Position numbers and translations under genes: made by a program. The notes beneath the pieces were generated by a model. The model had not been told where the DNA came from, searched no databases, and saw nothing but the letters and a program-made list of their open reading frames with translations. A DNA stretch of 13,561 bases from an uncultured Pseudomonadota bacterium (lineage in GTDB: Bacteria; Pseudomonadota; Gammaproteobacteria; Burkholderiales; Eutrophovitaceae). Positions within the stretch are counted from its first letter, which is position 1. Every line of letters begins with the position of its first letter. Positions 6,478-13,561 of this stretch are shown piece after piece. The stretch spans positions 1-13,561 of the forward strand of contig CALJLA010000093.1 of assembly GCA_937983055.1 (NCBI GenBank), read 5' to 3'.

Positions 6478-6942
6478 TCAGGGTGGCGGGCCCTGTGTTG
6501 CGGCAGACAGGTCGCGCTCGACGCCGTCGACAATCCTGCGCCACTGCTGTCGCTCGACTGCATAGAGTTCGGCGAACAGGCGAACCGCGTCGGCGCGTGA
6601 ATGGCCCTCGATCTGCTCCTGGCAGACCGCGATGAAGGCCGCCGCCACTTCCAGCGTGCGCGCCCATGACTCGCCGTTGCCGACCAGCACGGCCCGCCTG
6701 AAGTAGGCATCCTGCTCGGCGGCGCTCCAGCCCTTGACCGCGCCCAGGCGCGCCACCTTGTGCTGCAGCAGCGCCCGCTGCTCGGCCTCGAACTCGGCGC
6801 CTTCGCGCATCACGCGGTCAACTTGCCCGCGCAGCGGATCGTCAGCAGCAAGCCGGCAACCGGGCGGCAGTTCATTCTGCGCCGCCACCGGCGCGACCGC
6901 CTGCGCCAGCCACAGCAGCGCGTAGGCCAGCGCGGTGCGCAT
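6478..6942 (-). CDS. Small exported protein of unknown function
   Basis: A 154-residue protein that I do not recognise. Residues 1-21 are a clear Sec signal peptide (MRT, then a hydrophobic ALAYALLWLAQAVA run, cleavage probably after VAA), so it is periplasmic or secreted. The mature part is helical, with Cys29 and Cys107 that could pair, and acidic/Arg-rich helices around residues 50-70 and 95-145. The frame is open 40 codons further upstream, but that extension lacks protein-like features and would bury the signal peptide, so the start at 6942 is preferred; its ribosome site is weak (GGTGG). It lies 50 nt after the coiled-coil stress-type gene and may be cotranscribed with it. Nothing in the sequence tells its function. 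Confidence 0.75.
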   Translation of the reverse strand: MRTALAYALLWLAQAVAPVAAQNELPPGCRLAADDPLRGQVDRVMREGAEFEAEQRALLQHKVARLGAVKGWSAAEQDAYFRRAVLVGNGESWARTLEVAAAFIAVCQEQIEGHSRADAVRLFAELYAVERQQWRRIVDGVERDLSAATQGPPP

Positions 6943-6992
6943 GCGCTTTGCAGCCACCGCCCGGCTTTCGGGGCGAAACCGGCGCCTGGTTC

Positions 6993-7295
6993 TTACTCCT
7001 TGTCCTGCTTGCGCTGGAACTCGGTCCAGGCCTTGTCGAAACTGTCGGCCATCGTCTTCCATGCCGACTCCAAGCCGCTGCTCATGTCTTTCCAGGCGGC
7101 TTCGCTCGACTGCTGCATGGTCTTACGGCGCTTGACCGTTTGGTCGCGCTGCTGCCGAAACTGCTCGATCTGCGCTTCATACTGCGCGCGCATGCTGGCC
7201 TGGGTGGTCTTCACCTGGCTTTCCCATTCGGCCAGCTTGGCGTTCCAGTCGTCGATCTGCTTCTTCATCGTCTTGACGTACTGATCGCGATCCAT
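6993..7295 (-). CDS. Coiled-coil stress-type protein (sll1863-like family)
   Basis: A 100-residue, highly charged, almost wholly helical protein: MDRDQYVKTMKKQIDDWNAK at the N-terminus, a long Gln/Arg/Lys/Glu coiled coil to about residue 65, then two related segments (AAWKDMSSGLESAWKTM and SFDKAWTEF). This arrangement matches small cytoplasmic coiled-coil proteins often annotated as the sll1863-type stress response family; the molecular role is unknown. The start is set by AGGAGG, which ends eight bases before the ATG. The upstream in-frame ATG at 7361 is not preceded by a comparable site and overlaps the predicted promoter. It has its own sigma-70-like promoter at 7334-7361. Confidence 0.75.
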   Translation of the reverse strand: MDRDQYVKTMKKQIDDWNAKLAEWESQVKTTQASMRAQYEAQIEQFRQQRDQTVKRRKTMQQSSEAAWKDMSSGLESAWKTMADSFDKAWTEFQRKQDKE

Positions 7296-7322
7296 GGCAG
7301 TGTCCTCCTGAGAATCGTTACC

Positions 7323-7361
7323 CTTGTATAACAAGAATAATCCACGTGCGGCCGCAGTCAA
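7323..7361 (-). promoter_or_regulatory. Sigma-70-like promoter overlapped by an inverted repeat
   Basis: Read leftward, TTGACT at 7361-7356 and TATTCT at 7339-7334 are separated by 16 bp, a good -35/-10 pair for the coiled-coil gene, with a predicted start near 7327. The inverted repeat CTTGT-ATA-ACAAG at 7323-7335 covers the start site and the edge of the -10, as a repressor operator would. CACGTG, a 6-bp palindrome, lies in the spacer. Confidence 0.45.
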
Positions 7362-7394
7362 CCTGCCGGCCGCGCCCCGCGTGGTGCGCGGCGC

Positions 7395-9122
7395 TCAACT
7401 GGCGCGCCGCATCGCGCCGCCCAGCTCTGCACGGCCGCCGCCCACGCTGATCGGGCGCCTGAGCCGCTCCGGCGGCGGCAAGCGCAGCAGCTGGTAGAGC
7501 TGACCAAGCTTGATGCGAAACAGCTGGTCGAAGCTGTCGACGGATTCCTGCGGGTTGTAGTCGCCGAACCACCAGAACCAGTCGGAACCTTCGCAGGCGG
7601 CGAGCAGCGTGCGCGCCTGCGCCGCTTCCGCGTCCGTCAGCCGCCCGCTCGCCATGACCAGGTCGAAGCTTTGCTTCGCGGAACACAGCAGGCTCCAGGC
7701 GAGATTCTTCTCCGGCGCGCCGATCCAGGTGGAAAGATTGCCGTACACCCAGCTGCCGGCGACCACGTCGAGCAGTGCCGGTGCAGCCGTTTCGCGGGCC
7801 TGCTCGGCCAGCGCATTGATCCGCGTCACATGCTCGGCCGCGGTGACCGGCCGAATGTGCGCATGCTGTTCGATCGCCTCGTAGAACTCGTCGAGGAAAT
7901 AGTAGCCGTTGTAGGGATAGAACTCCCAGGCGTTCTCGCCGTCGAGCATGATCGCCACCAGCGGTGTCTCGTCCGCGGGCGCCTGCCGGCGGATCGCGTC
8001 GAGTTCCGCTACCAGGTGCGCCACGGCGTCGCGTCCGTGCCACTTCGAATACTCGAAGCCGATCATGTCCGACAGCCGGTCATCGCGGAAGAAGGTGTAG
8101 ATCGACTGGGACGCGCCGGCCCGATAGGCGCGATACAGATACCGTTCGCGCGGGCGCGACGGACCGCCGGTGCGGGCAAGGCAGTTGGCGAGCACGGCTT
8201 CGCCGCTTGCGGCCCAGCCGATGCCGGCGCCGGCCAGCGCTTGCAGAAAGTCGCCGGATATCGCGCCTTCTGCCGGCCACATGCCGTGCGGCGGCGCGCC
8301 GAAGCGCCGCGCGTGCGTGTCGATGGCCGAGCGGATATGCCAGTCGAGCCGCCCGCGCCCGCCCGGATACTGATCCACGTCCGGCAGCGGCAGGTCGGGC
8401 TGCGCCTGGCGCGCGGTGCGCAGGTCCAGCATCAGCGGCCCGATCGGGTGATAGTGCGGCGTGGTGGACAGTTCGATCTGACCCGACTGCGCCAGCCTGG
8501 CGTAGCGCGGAATCAGTTCCGCGATCACCTCGCCGATCAGGTCGAACAACGCGCGCCGGTCCGCCGCCTGGAAGTGCTGGCCCTTGGCCATCAGCTCGAC
8601 CGGCAGCTTGCGGCTGCGGCGCACGGTCTCGCCAGTCCAGGCCAGGTGATACCAGGTGAGCAGGTCGCCGAGGTACTCGCTGGAAAGGTAGAGCGCGGGG
8701 TCGGCGCCGGAATCGCGCACGAAGCGGTACAGCTCGCTCAGCCGCCTGTAGGGCGCGTAGGGCTCGATCATCTTGAGGTGATTGGCCCGGAAGCAGCGGT
8801 CGATGATCAGGTGGCGCTCGTCCGCGCTCAGGCTGTGCAGATTCTCCCGCGCCAGCAGCCTGAGCAGGGGATCGCGCACCTCGCCGCGGTCGAACTGCTG
8901 CGCGTAGTCTTCCAGCTGGTCGAGCAGTACCGGCACGAAATTGACCACGCCCCGCATCCCGGGGTGGCGCTCGAAATGCGCCGCCATGTCGGCGTAGTCC
9001 TTGATCGCATGCAGGTAGACCCAGGGCATGGCGAACTCGCCGCTCAGCGCATCGCGGAAATCCGGCTGGTGCATGTGCCACAGCAGCAGCAGGTCGAGTT
9101 TCTTTTCGGGGGAGTCGCTCAT
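7395..9122 (-). CDS. Glycoside hydrolase family 57 protein (alpha-glucan-acting)
   Basis: A 575-residue GH57 enzyme. The family regions appear in order: WHMHQP (15-20), GQIELSTTPHYHP (214-226), GMWPAEGAIS with Glu285 as the expected nucleophile, FRDDRLSDMIGF (345-356) with Asp347 as the likely acid/base, and IMLDGENAWE (391-400). GH57 enzymes hydrolyse or transfer alpha-1,4 or alpha-1,6 glucan bonds by a retaining mechanism; which activity this one has cannot be read from the sequence. The protein is cytoplasmic, with no signal peptide. The ATG lies eight bases after the glgC stop and has no strong ribosome site, so translation is probably coupled to glgC. The context points to trimming, branching or recycling of glycogen. 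The frame continues upstream into glgC, but the conserved sequence begins at MSDSPEKKLD. Confidence 0.92.
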   Translation of the reverse strand: MSDSPEKKLDLLLLWHMHQPDFRDALSGEFAMPWVYLHAIKDYADMAAHFERHPGMRGVVNFVPVLLDQLEDYAQQFDRGEVRDPLLRLLARENLHSLSADERHLIIDRCFRANHLKMIEPYAPYRRLSELYRFVRDSGADPALYLSSEYLGDLLTWYHLAWTGETVRRSRKLPVELMAKGQHFQAADRRALFDLIGEVIAELIPRYARLAQSGQIELSTTPHYHPIGPLMLDLRTARQAQPDLPLPDVDQYPGGRGRLDWHIRSAIDTHARRFGAPPHGMWPAEGAISGDFLQALAGAGIGWAASGEAVLANCLARTGGPSRPRERYLYRAYRAGASQSIYTFFRDDRLSDMIGFEYSKWHGRDAVAHLVAELDAIRRQAPADETPLVAIMLDGENAWEFYPYNGYYFLDEFYEAIEQHAHIRPVTAAEHVTRINALAEQARETAAPALLDVVAGSWVYGNLSTWIGAPEKNLAWSLLCSAKQSFDLVMASGRLTDAEAAQARTLLAACEGSDWFWWFGDYNPQESVDSFDQLFRIKLGQLYQLLRLPPPERLRRPISVGGGRAELGGAMRRAS

Positions 9123-9130
9123 CGGCAGGT

Positions 9131-10435
9131 TCAGCGCTGGCGGTGAAGCTGCTGGCCGAGCATTTCCGGCGTGATCAGCGCGATCCCGCGCTCGGAGACA
9201 TAGAATCGCCGGCGGTCTTCCGCGGCATCCATCCCGACCTGCAGCCCTTCGGGCAGCGTGCAGCCCTTGTCGACCACGCAGCGTTTCAGCACGCAGTTGC
9301 GGTTGACGACGACTTCGGGCAGCAGCACCGAATCTTCTATGGTGCAGTAGCTGTGCACGCGCACGTTGGAAAACAGCAGCGAGCGCCGCACCACGGACCC
9401 GCTGATCAGGCAACCACCCGAGACCACCGAGTCCACCGCCATGCCGCGCCGCTGCTCGTCGTCGAACACGAACTTCGCCGGCGGCAGCTGTTCCTGATGG
9501 GTCCAGATGGGCCAGTCGCGCGCGTACATGTTCAGGTCCGGCGTGATGCGCGTGAGATCGATGTTGGCTTCCCAGTAGGCGTCGACGGTGCCGACGTCGC
9601 GCCAGTACGGCGACTTGCCGGCCTCCACCACGCAGCTGTCCGAAAAGCGGTGCGCGAACACCCGGTAGCGCGGCACCAGGTAGGGAATGATGTCCTTGCC
9701 GAAGTCGTGGCTGGACTCGCGGGCGTGAGAGTCGCGCTCCAACTGCTCGTACAGGAAACGGGTGTTGAACACGTAGATGCCCATCGAGGCAAGCGCCAGA
9801 TCCGGTTCGCCCGGGATCGACGGCGGATCGGGCGGCTTCTCCACGAAATCGGTGACGCGCAGCTCCTTGTCCACCGCGAGCACGCCGAAGGCGGTAGCTT
9901 CTTCCCGCGGCACTTCCACGCAGCCCAGGGTGATGTCCGCCTTCTTGGCGACGTGATAGGCGAGCAGCTTGCCGTAGTCCATCTTGTAGACATGGTCGCC
10001 GGCCAGTACCAGGACGAAATCCGGATCGTAGGCGCGCAGTATGTCCAGGTTCTGATACACCGCGTCGGCGGTGCCTTGGTACCAGTTCTCCTCGGAGATG
10101 CGCTGCGAGGCCGGCAGCACGTCGATGAATTCGTCGAAGCGCCCGTCGAGAAAGCTCCAGCCGCGCTGCAGGTGGCGGATCAGGCTGTGCGATTTGTACT
10201 GCGTGGCCACGCCGATGCGGCGGATGCCGGAATTCACGCAGTTGGACAGTGGAAAGTCGATGATGCGGAACTTGCCCCCGAAGGGCACCGCCGGCTTCGC
10301 GCGCCAGTTCGTCAGGTCCTTGAGCCGGCTGCCGCGCCCCCCGGCCAGAATCATTGCGTAAGTGTTCTTGGTCAGCGTGCTGACAAAACGCGTGGGCTCA
10401 TGCACGCCGGTTGACTGGGTATCGTGCGGCTTCAT
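9131..10435 (-). CDS. glgC: Glucose-1-phosphate adenylyltransferase (ADP-glucose pyrophosphorylase)
   Basis: A 434-residue GlgC, near the 431 residues of E. coli. It makes ADP-glucose and PPi from glucose 1-phosphate and ATP, the committed step of bacterial glycogen synthesis. Visible motifs: ILAGGRGSRLKDLT (29-42), including Lys39 at the fructose-1,6-bisphosphate activator position of the E. coli enzyme; KPAVPFGGKFRIIDFPLSN (47-65); WYQGTADAV; LAGDHVYKMDY with the catalytic Asp; FVEKP for sugar-phosphate binding; and a C-terminal left-handed beta-helix of hexapeptide-like repeats (SVVSGGCLISGSVV onward). The start has GGGAGG upstream (GGGAGGAACCG-ATG). It is followed by the GH57 gene with an 8-nt gap and is divergent from glgA across 410 bp. 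Confidence 0.97.
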   Translation of the reverse strand: MKPHDTQSTGVHEPTRFVSTLTKNTYAMILAGGRGSRLKDLTNWRAKPAVPFGGKFRIIDFPLSNCVNSGIRRIGVATQYKSHSLIRHLQRGWSFLDGRFDEFIDVLPASQRISEENWYQGTADAVYQNLDILRAYDPDFVLVLAGDHVYKMDYGKLLAYHVAKKADITLGCVEVPREEATAFGVLAVDKELRVTDFVEKPPDPPSIPGEPDLALASMGIYVFNTRFLYEQLERDSHARESSHDFGKDIIPYLVPRYRVFAHRFSDSCVVEAGKSPYWRDVGTVDAYWEANIDLTRITPDLNMYARDWPIWTHQEQLPPAKFVFDDEQRRGMAVDSVVSGGCLISGSVVRRSLLFSNVRVHSYCTIEDSVLLPEVVVNRNCVLKRCVVDKGCTLPEGLQVGMDAAEDRRRFYVSERGIALITPEMLGQQLHRQR

Positions 10436-10845
10436 CGGTTCCTCCCTGCGCCCCGCGGCAATTACCCGGCGGCCCAGACCGGCGGGAGAAGGGCGGGCGC
10501 CTTCGATGGATGCAAAAATGCGTGCTGCTGGACGTATAATAGTTTTCGTTATCGATCGCCGCCATCATCGCAATGCATAGCGTGCGGCCGCGGGTCCGAT
10601 TGCGCAATGTAGACGACCGCTGCAACGTACGATAGCGTCATTGCCGGGCCGGCGCAGACGGCCGTCTGCCTCCGAGGCTGGCGACGGCGCGTTGGCATTG
10701 CAAGCGCGTGCGGCGAGCCAGTTTGGCCCGACACTCCGGCGGCAGTGAAAACGGCGCGGCATGCCGGCGCGCGCGACGCCGTGCCGAGTCTGTTGTTGCC
10801 TGCCGGATCGTTCCCACATCACGTGTCTTGCCGGCCGAAGAGCCT
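10436..10845. promoter_or_regulatory. glgC-glgA divergent control region (410 bp, no gene seen)
   Basis: No convincing gene lies here. TATAAT at 10535-10540 is a perfect -10 for the glgA direction, and the overlapping TATTAT on the other strand (10541-10536) is a 5-of-6 match for the glgC direction; neither has a good -35. If the first is used, glgA has a leader of about 300 nt. Two exact palindromes lie in that leader: ATTGCGCAAT (10599-10608) and the 16-bp GCAGACGGCCGTCTGC (10654-10669). They could be operators or an RNA hairpin. No clear ribosome site precedes the glgA ATG beyond a weak GAAGAG. Confidence 0.4.
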
Positions 10846-11157
10846 ATGACAAAGAGTTCGGACAGGAAACTCAAGGTGCTGTTTGTGGCATCGGAGGTCG
10901 CGCCGCTGGTGAAGACCGGCGGGCTCGCCGATGTTGCCGGCGCGCTGCCTGCAGCGCTGGCCGCGCTCGGCATCGACGTGCGCATTCTGCTGCCCGGCTA
11001 TCCGCAGGTGATCGCCGGACTGAAGAGCCGCGGCCGCGCCGCGGTGCTGCCCAGCCTGCCCGGCGTGCCGCCGGCGCAGCTGCTCGCGTCCAAGCACCCG
11101 AGCGGCGTCCAGCTGCTGGGGATCGAATGCGCCATCTACGACCGCGCGGGCGGGCCT

Positions 11158-11163
11158 TAAGTG
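11158..11163 (+). other. In-frame ochre stop abutting a GTG codon in glgA
   Basis: TAA (11158-11160) is followed at once by GTG (11161-11163) in the same frame. The only SD-like stretch upstream is the GC-rich GGCGGG around 11149, so restart would be weak. Other genes here use TAA, TAG and TGA as normal stops, so recoding of TAA is not indicated. Confidence 0.9.
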
Positions 11164-12312
11164 GATGCATGGGGTCGCGACTGGCGGGACAACGATCTGC
11201 GCTTCGGCCTGCTCTCGTACGTCGCGGCGCTGCTGGCTTCGCCGTCGACGCCGTTCGCGTGGAATCCCGACATCCTCCATTGCAACGACTGGCAGACGGG
11301 GCTCGGCCCTGCCTATCTGCGCTATGCCGAGGGCGCAACGGCGAAAACGGTGTTCACCGTGCACAACCTTGGCTACCAGGGCGTGTTTCCGCTCGATACC
11401 GCAGCGCGGCTTGGCCTGCCGCCGCAGGCGAGCGCGGTGGACGGCATCGAGTATTACGGAAAGATGTCGTTTCTTAAGGCCGGCCTTCAGTATGCCGACC
11501 AGATCACCACGGTAAGCCCTACCTACGCGCGCGAGATCCAGACGCCCGAACTGGGGATGGGTCTGCACGGGTTGCTTGGCCACCGGCGCGACGTGTTGAG
11601 CGGCATCCTGAACGGCATCGATGTCGATGCCTGGGACCCGGACAACGACCCCTACATCGAGCGTTATTACAACGCCTCGCGCCTCGCGCACAAGGAAGAC
11701 AATCGACGCGCGCTGCGCACGCGCATGGGGCTCGCCGATGTGCAGGAGTTGCCGCTGTTCGCCGCCATCGGACGCCTGACCGAGCAGAAGGGCCAGGACG
11801 TGCTGGCCGAGATCGTGCCCGAACTGGTGGCTCTGCCGGCGCAGTTCGCGCTGCTCGGTTCCGGCGACGAGACGCTGCAGTCGCAGTTTCAGGCGCTGGC
11901 GGAGCGCTATCCGGGGCAGGTGGCGGTGCATATCGGTTTCGACGAGGGCCTGTCGCACCAGATCGAGGCCGGCGCGGACATCTTCGTGATGCCTTCGCGT
12001 TACGAACCCTGCGGCCTGAACCAGATGTACAGCCAGCGCTACGGCACGCCGCCCGTCGTGCATGCAACCGGCGGGCTGTGCGACTCGGTGGTCGATGTCA
12101 CGCCGCAGACCCTGGCGGCAAAAACCGCCAGCGGCTTCCAGTTCGCGCCGCTTACCGCGCGCAACCTGTTGGAGGCCTGCAAGCGGGCGGCCGACAGCTA
12201 CCGGAACAAGCGGGTCTGGCGCCAGATCCAGAAAAACGGAATGGCCCGGGACTTTTCCTGGGAAGCAAGCGCCGATGCCTACCGGAGGCTGTACCAGCGC
12301 CTGCTAGGCTAA
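11161..12312 (+). CDS. C-terminal GlgA fragment ORF (possible GTG restart product)
   Basis: A 383-codon frame that is the remainder of glgA after the TAA. It holds the second half of the N-terminal Rossmann domain and the entire C-terminal GT-B domain with the catalytic region, but lacks the KTGG loop needed for ADP-glucose binding. On its own it should be inactive; with the 104-residue N-terminal piece it could in principle complement as a split enzyme. It is listed because gene callers will report it; I regard it as part of the single interrupted glgA. Confidence 0.4.
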   Translation: MDAWGRDWRDNDLRFGLLSYVAALLASPSTPFAWNPDILHCNDWQTGLGPAYLRYAEGATAKTVFTVHNLGYQGVFPLDTAARLGLPPQASAVDGIEYYGKMSFLKAGLQYADQITTVSPTYAREIQTPELGMGLHGLLGHRRDVLSGILNGIDVDAWDPDNDPYIERYYNASRLAHKEDNRRALRTRMGLADVQELPLFAAIGRLTEQKGQDVLAEIVPELVALPAQFALLGSGDETLQSQFQALAERYPGQVAVHIGFDEGLSHQIEAGADIFVMPSRYEPCGLNQMYSQRYGTPPVVHATGGLCDSVVDVTPQTLAAKTASGFQFAPLTARNLLEACKRAADSYRNKRVWRQIQKNGMARDFSWEASADAYRRLYQRLLG

Positions 12313-12346
12313 CTCAGGGCGCCGGCGTAGACTTTCGCTTTGTTCA

Positions 12347-12369
12347 GGCTGGGCTTGAATGGCCCAGCC
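12347..12369 (+). terminator. Strong hairpin after glgA, possible terminator
   Basis: GGCTGGGC (12347-12354) pairs perfectly with GCCCAGCC (12362-12369) across a 7-nt loop, 34 nt after the glgA stop. No T run follows, so intrinsic termination is uncertain. It also lies 33 nt before the next start codon and could sit in that gene's leader instead. Confidence 0.45.
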
Positions 12370-12402
12370 GATTCGCAACAGGATCCGGATGGAGGTCATG
12401 CA

Positions 12403-13561
12403 ATGATCGGAGAACGCATCGAAGTCAATATCGCCGGCGGGCTCGACATTCCGCTGCCGCGCATGGTGCATGTGCGCCAGAAATTCCAGACCCCGAAACT
12501 CGACAGCGTGACCAAGGCCGTCGTCGAGCAGTTCAAGCGGCCTGAGGTGCGCGGCAAGGTCAAGAGCGGCATGAGCATCGCCGTGGGCTGCGGCTCGCGC
12601 GGCATCAACAACATCGCCGAATGCGCGAAAGCAGTGGTTGGCGAGCTGAAGGCGCTCGGCGCCAAGCCGTTCATCTTTCCGGCGATGGGCTCGCACGGCG
12701 GCGCGACCGCCGAAGGCCAGCGCGAGGTGCTCGAAGGCTACGGCATCACCGAGGACTATGTGGGCTGCCCGATCCGCTCCAGCATGGAGGTGGTCGAGCT
12801 GGGCACGCTCGATCACGGCATGCCGGTGTACATGGACAAGCACGCCGCCGAGGCGGACGCGGTAGTGATCATTCCCCGCATCAAGCCGCACACCAACTTC
12901 CGCGCACCGATTGAGTCCGGCATCGTCAAGATGCTCACCATCGGCATGGGCAAGATCGTCGGGGCCACCACCCTGCACACCGACGGCATGGATACCTTCG
13001 GCGAGCTGCTGCCGAAGGCCGCGAAGCTGATCATGGCCAAGAAGAACTTCCTGTTCGGTGTCGCCATGGTGGAAAACGCCGCGGACGAAACCGCGATCAT
13101 CGAGGTGGTGCCCGCCGAGCAGGTGTTCGACCGCGAACCGGTGCTGCTCGCCAAGGCCAAGGAGCTGATGCCGCGGCTGCAGTTCGACGAGATCGACGTG
13201 CTGGTGGTGGAAAAGATCGGCAAGAACATCTCAGGTTCGGGCATGGATCCGAACATCACCGGCCGCAATTGCCGCTTCGTCGAGTGGAACATGAAGCCGT
13301 TCGTGAAGAAGATCGCGGTGCTCGGGCTGACGCCTGAAACGCACGGCAATGCCACCGGGCTGGGCGCCGCCGACGTGATCACGATGAAGCTGTACAAGGA
13401 AATCGACATCGCCAAGACCTACGCCAACATCATCACCTCGACCTATCTGGATGGGGGCGCGATCCCCATCGTGATGAACACCGATGAAGAGGCGATTCGT
13501 CTGGCGGTGAAGACCGTGGTCCGGCTGAAGCCGCAGGATACGAAGATCGTCCGCAGCGCCA
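12403..13561 (+). CDS. LarA-superfamily (DUF2088, nickel-pincer-type) protein, 3' end outside window
   Basis: At least 386 residues, with no stop before the window end. The start has GGAGG at 12391-12395, seven bases upstream. The N-terminal domain resembles lactate racemase LarA: MGSHGGAT (95-102) with His98, RIKPHTNF (159-166) with His163, SGIVKMLTIGMGK (172-184) with Lys176, and LHTDG with His192. By spacing, these correspond to LarA His108, His174, Lys184 (the lysine that binds the nickel pincer cofactor) and His200. The protein therefore may be a nickel-pincer-dependent racemase or epimerase of a 2-hydroxy acid, with substrate unknown. The larB, larC and larE cofactor genes are not in the window. 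The C-terminal half (GKNISGSGMDPNITGR, TPETHGNATGLGAADV) is well conserved-looking but I assign it no activity. It is probably a separate unit from glgA (90-nt gap with a hairpin). Confidence 0.8.
   Translation, partial: MIGERIEVNIAGGLDIPLPRMVHVRQKFQTPKLDSVTKAVVEQFKRPEVRGKVKSGMSIAVGCGSRGINNIAECAKAVVGELKALGAKPFIFPAMGSHGGATAEGQREVLEGYGITEDYVGCPIRSSMEVVELGTLDHGMPVYMDKHAAEADAVVIIPRIKPHTNFRAPIESGIVKMLTIGMGKIVGATTLHTDGMDTFGELLPKAAKLIMAKKNFLFGVAMVENAADETAIIEVVPAEQVFDREPVLLAKAKELMPRLQFDEIDVLVVEKIGKNISGSGMDPNITGRNCRFVEWNMKPFVKKIAVLGLTPETHGNATGLGAADVITMKLYKEIDIAKTYANIITSTYLDGGAIPIVMNTDEEAIRLAVKTVVRLKPQDTKIVRSA

Larger units (their letters stand above)
10846..12312 (+). pseudogene. glgA: Glycogen synthase GlgA, interrupted by one in-frame TAA
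   Basis: Read through the stop, this is a complete GlgA of 488 codons before the final stop (E. coli 477), which adds glucose from ADP-glucose to growing alpha-1,4 glucan. Motifs: KTGGLADVAGALP (23-35) for ADP-glucose binding, then HCNDWQTGL, YADQITTVSPTYAREI, GILNGIDVDAWDP, FAAIGRLTEQKGQD, and SRYEPCGLNQMYSQRYGTPP containing the catalytic E-x7-E-type region. Codon 105 is TAA (11158-11160), directly after YDRAGGP, where GlgA proteins carry Tyr (GGPY-x-D). The frame is unbroken on both sides and no other lesion is visible, so one base (TAC or TAT to TAA) separates it from an intact gene. As written, the product would be a useless 104-residue piece, unless there is readthrough or restart at the adjacent GTG (11161). 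A sequencing or assembly error is an equal possibility. No second glgA is in the window. Confidence 0.85.

Noticed and set aside
7356..7361. A TTGAC half-site upstream of the coiled-coil gene as a fourth FNR-type site
   Set aside because: The second half-site is missing at N4 spacing; TTGACT serves better as a -35 element.
7671..10414. Long plus-strand open frames opposite GH57 and glgC
   Set aside because: Same reason: no domains, biased composition, and full overlap with GH57 and GlgC, whose motifs are clear.
10654..10669. GCCGTCTG within the palindrome resembles the Neisseria DNA uptake sequence (GCCGTCTGAA)
   Set aside because: The last two bases differ, there is a single occurrence, and no other copies are seen in the window; chance resemblance.
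11158..11160. Reassignment of TAA to tyrosine or another amino acid
   Set aside because: Archease and the hpf-like gene end properly at TAA, and no other gene has internal TAA codons.
12389..12406. Five-codon leader ORF (ATG GAG GTC ATG CAA TGA) overlapping the LarA-like start
   Set aside because: It contains the ribosome site of the real gene and has none of its own; chance.

Overview
The window is high-GC DNA of a free-living proteobacterium, most likely a beta- or gammaproteobacterium. The evidence is the set of gene families, the strong GGAGG-type ribosome sites, and FNR/DNR-type operator sequences. I cannot place it below class. I see no rRNA, tRNA, CRISPR array, insertion sequence, phage gene or origin. 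Coding density is high, and one gene runs off the right end.

Block 1 (57-2911) concerns ribosome and RNA protection. A leftward unit encodes a hibernation-factor-like protein (HPF/RaiA), a 39-codon candidate small ORF and a DUF2934 protein. Divergent from it is a rightward pair, archease and the RNA ligase RtcB, whose stop and start overlap by one base (TAATG). Block 2 (3041-4395) is a divergent PRPP-synthetase homologue followed by a TraR/DksA-type zinc-finger protein. Block 3 (leftward, 6344 down to 4468) is a dodecin followed by a fused phosphotransferase-fold/P-loop ATPase protein. Next come a small exported protein of unknown function and a short coiled-coil stress-type protein (6478-7295). 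Block 4 (7395-12312) is glycogen metabolism: glgC and a GH57 glycosidase transcribed leftward, divergent from glgA. The last gene (12403 onward) is a LarA-superfamily protein, cut by the window edge.

Two observations stand out. First, the three regulatory intergenic regions of blocks 1-3 each contain a near-perfect TTGAY-N4-RTCAA dyad, the type bound by FNR/ANR/DNR regulators. In each case a -10-like hexamer lies 31-32 bp downstream of the dyad centre, which is class II activator geometry. This suggests that hpf, the PRPP-synthetase/DksA-like pair and the dodecin/ATPase pair form one oxygen- or nitric-oxide-responsive survival regulon. For the PRPP-synthetase gene the predicted transcription start coincides with the ATG, so its mRNA may be leaderless. 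Second, glgA has a single in-frame TAA in place of a conserved tyrosine codon, with the frame intact on both sides. This is a recent nonsense mutation, a sequencing error, or a split gene restarted at the adjacent GTG.

Taken together the window looks like energy-saving and survival functions (ribosome hibernation, RNA repair, nucleotide and flavin buffering, carbon storage) in a facultative anaerobe. That reading is inference from gene families and operator sequences.
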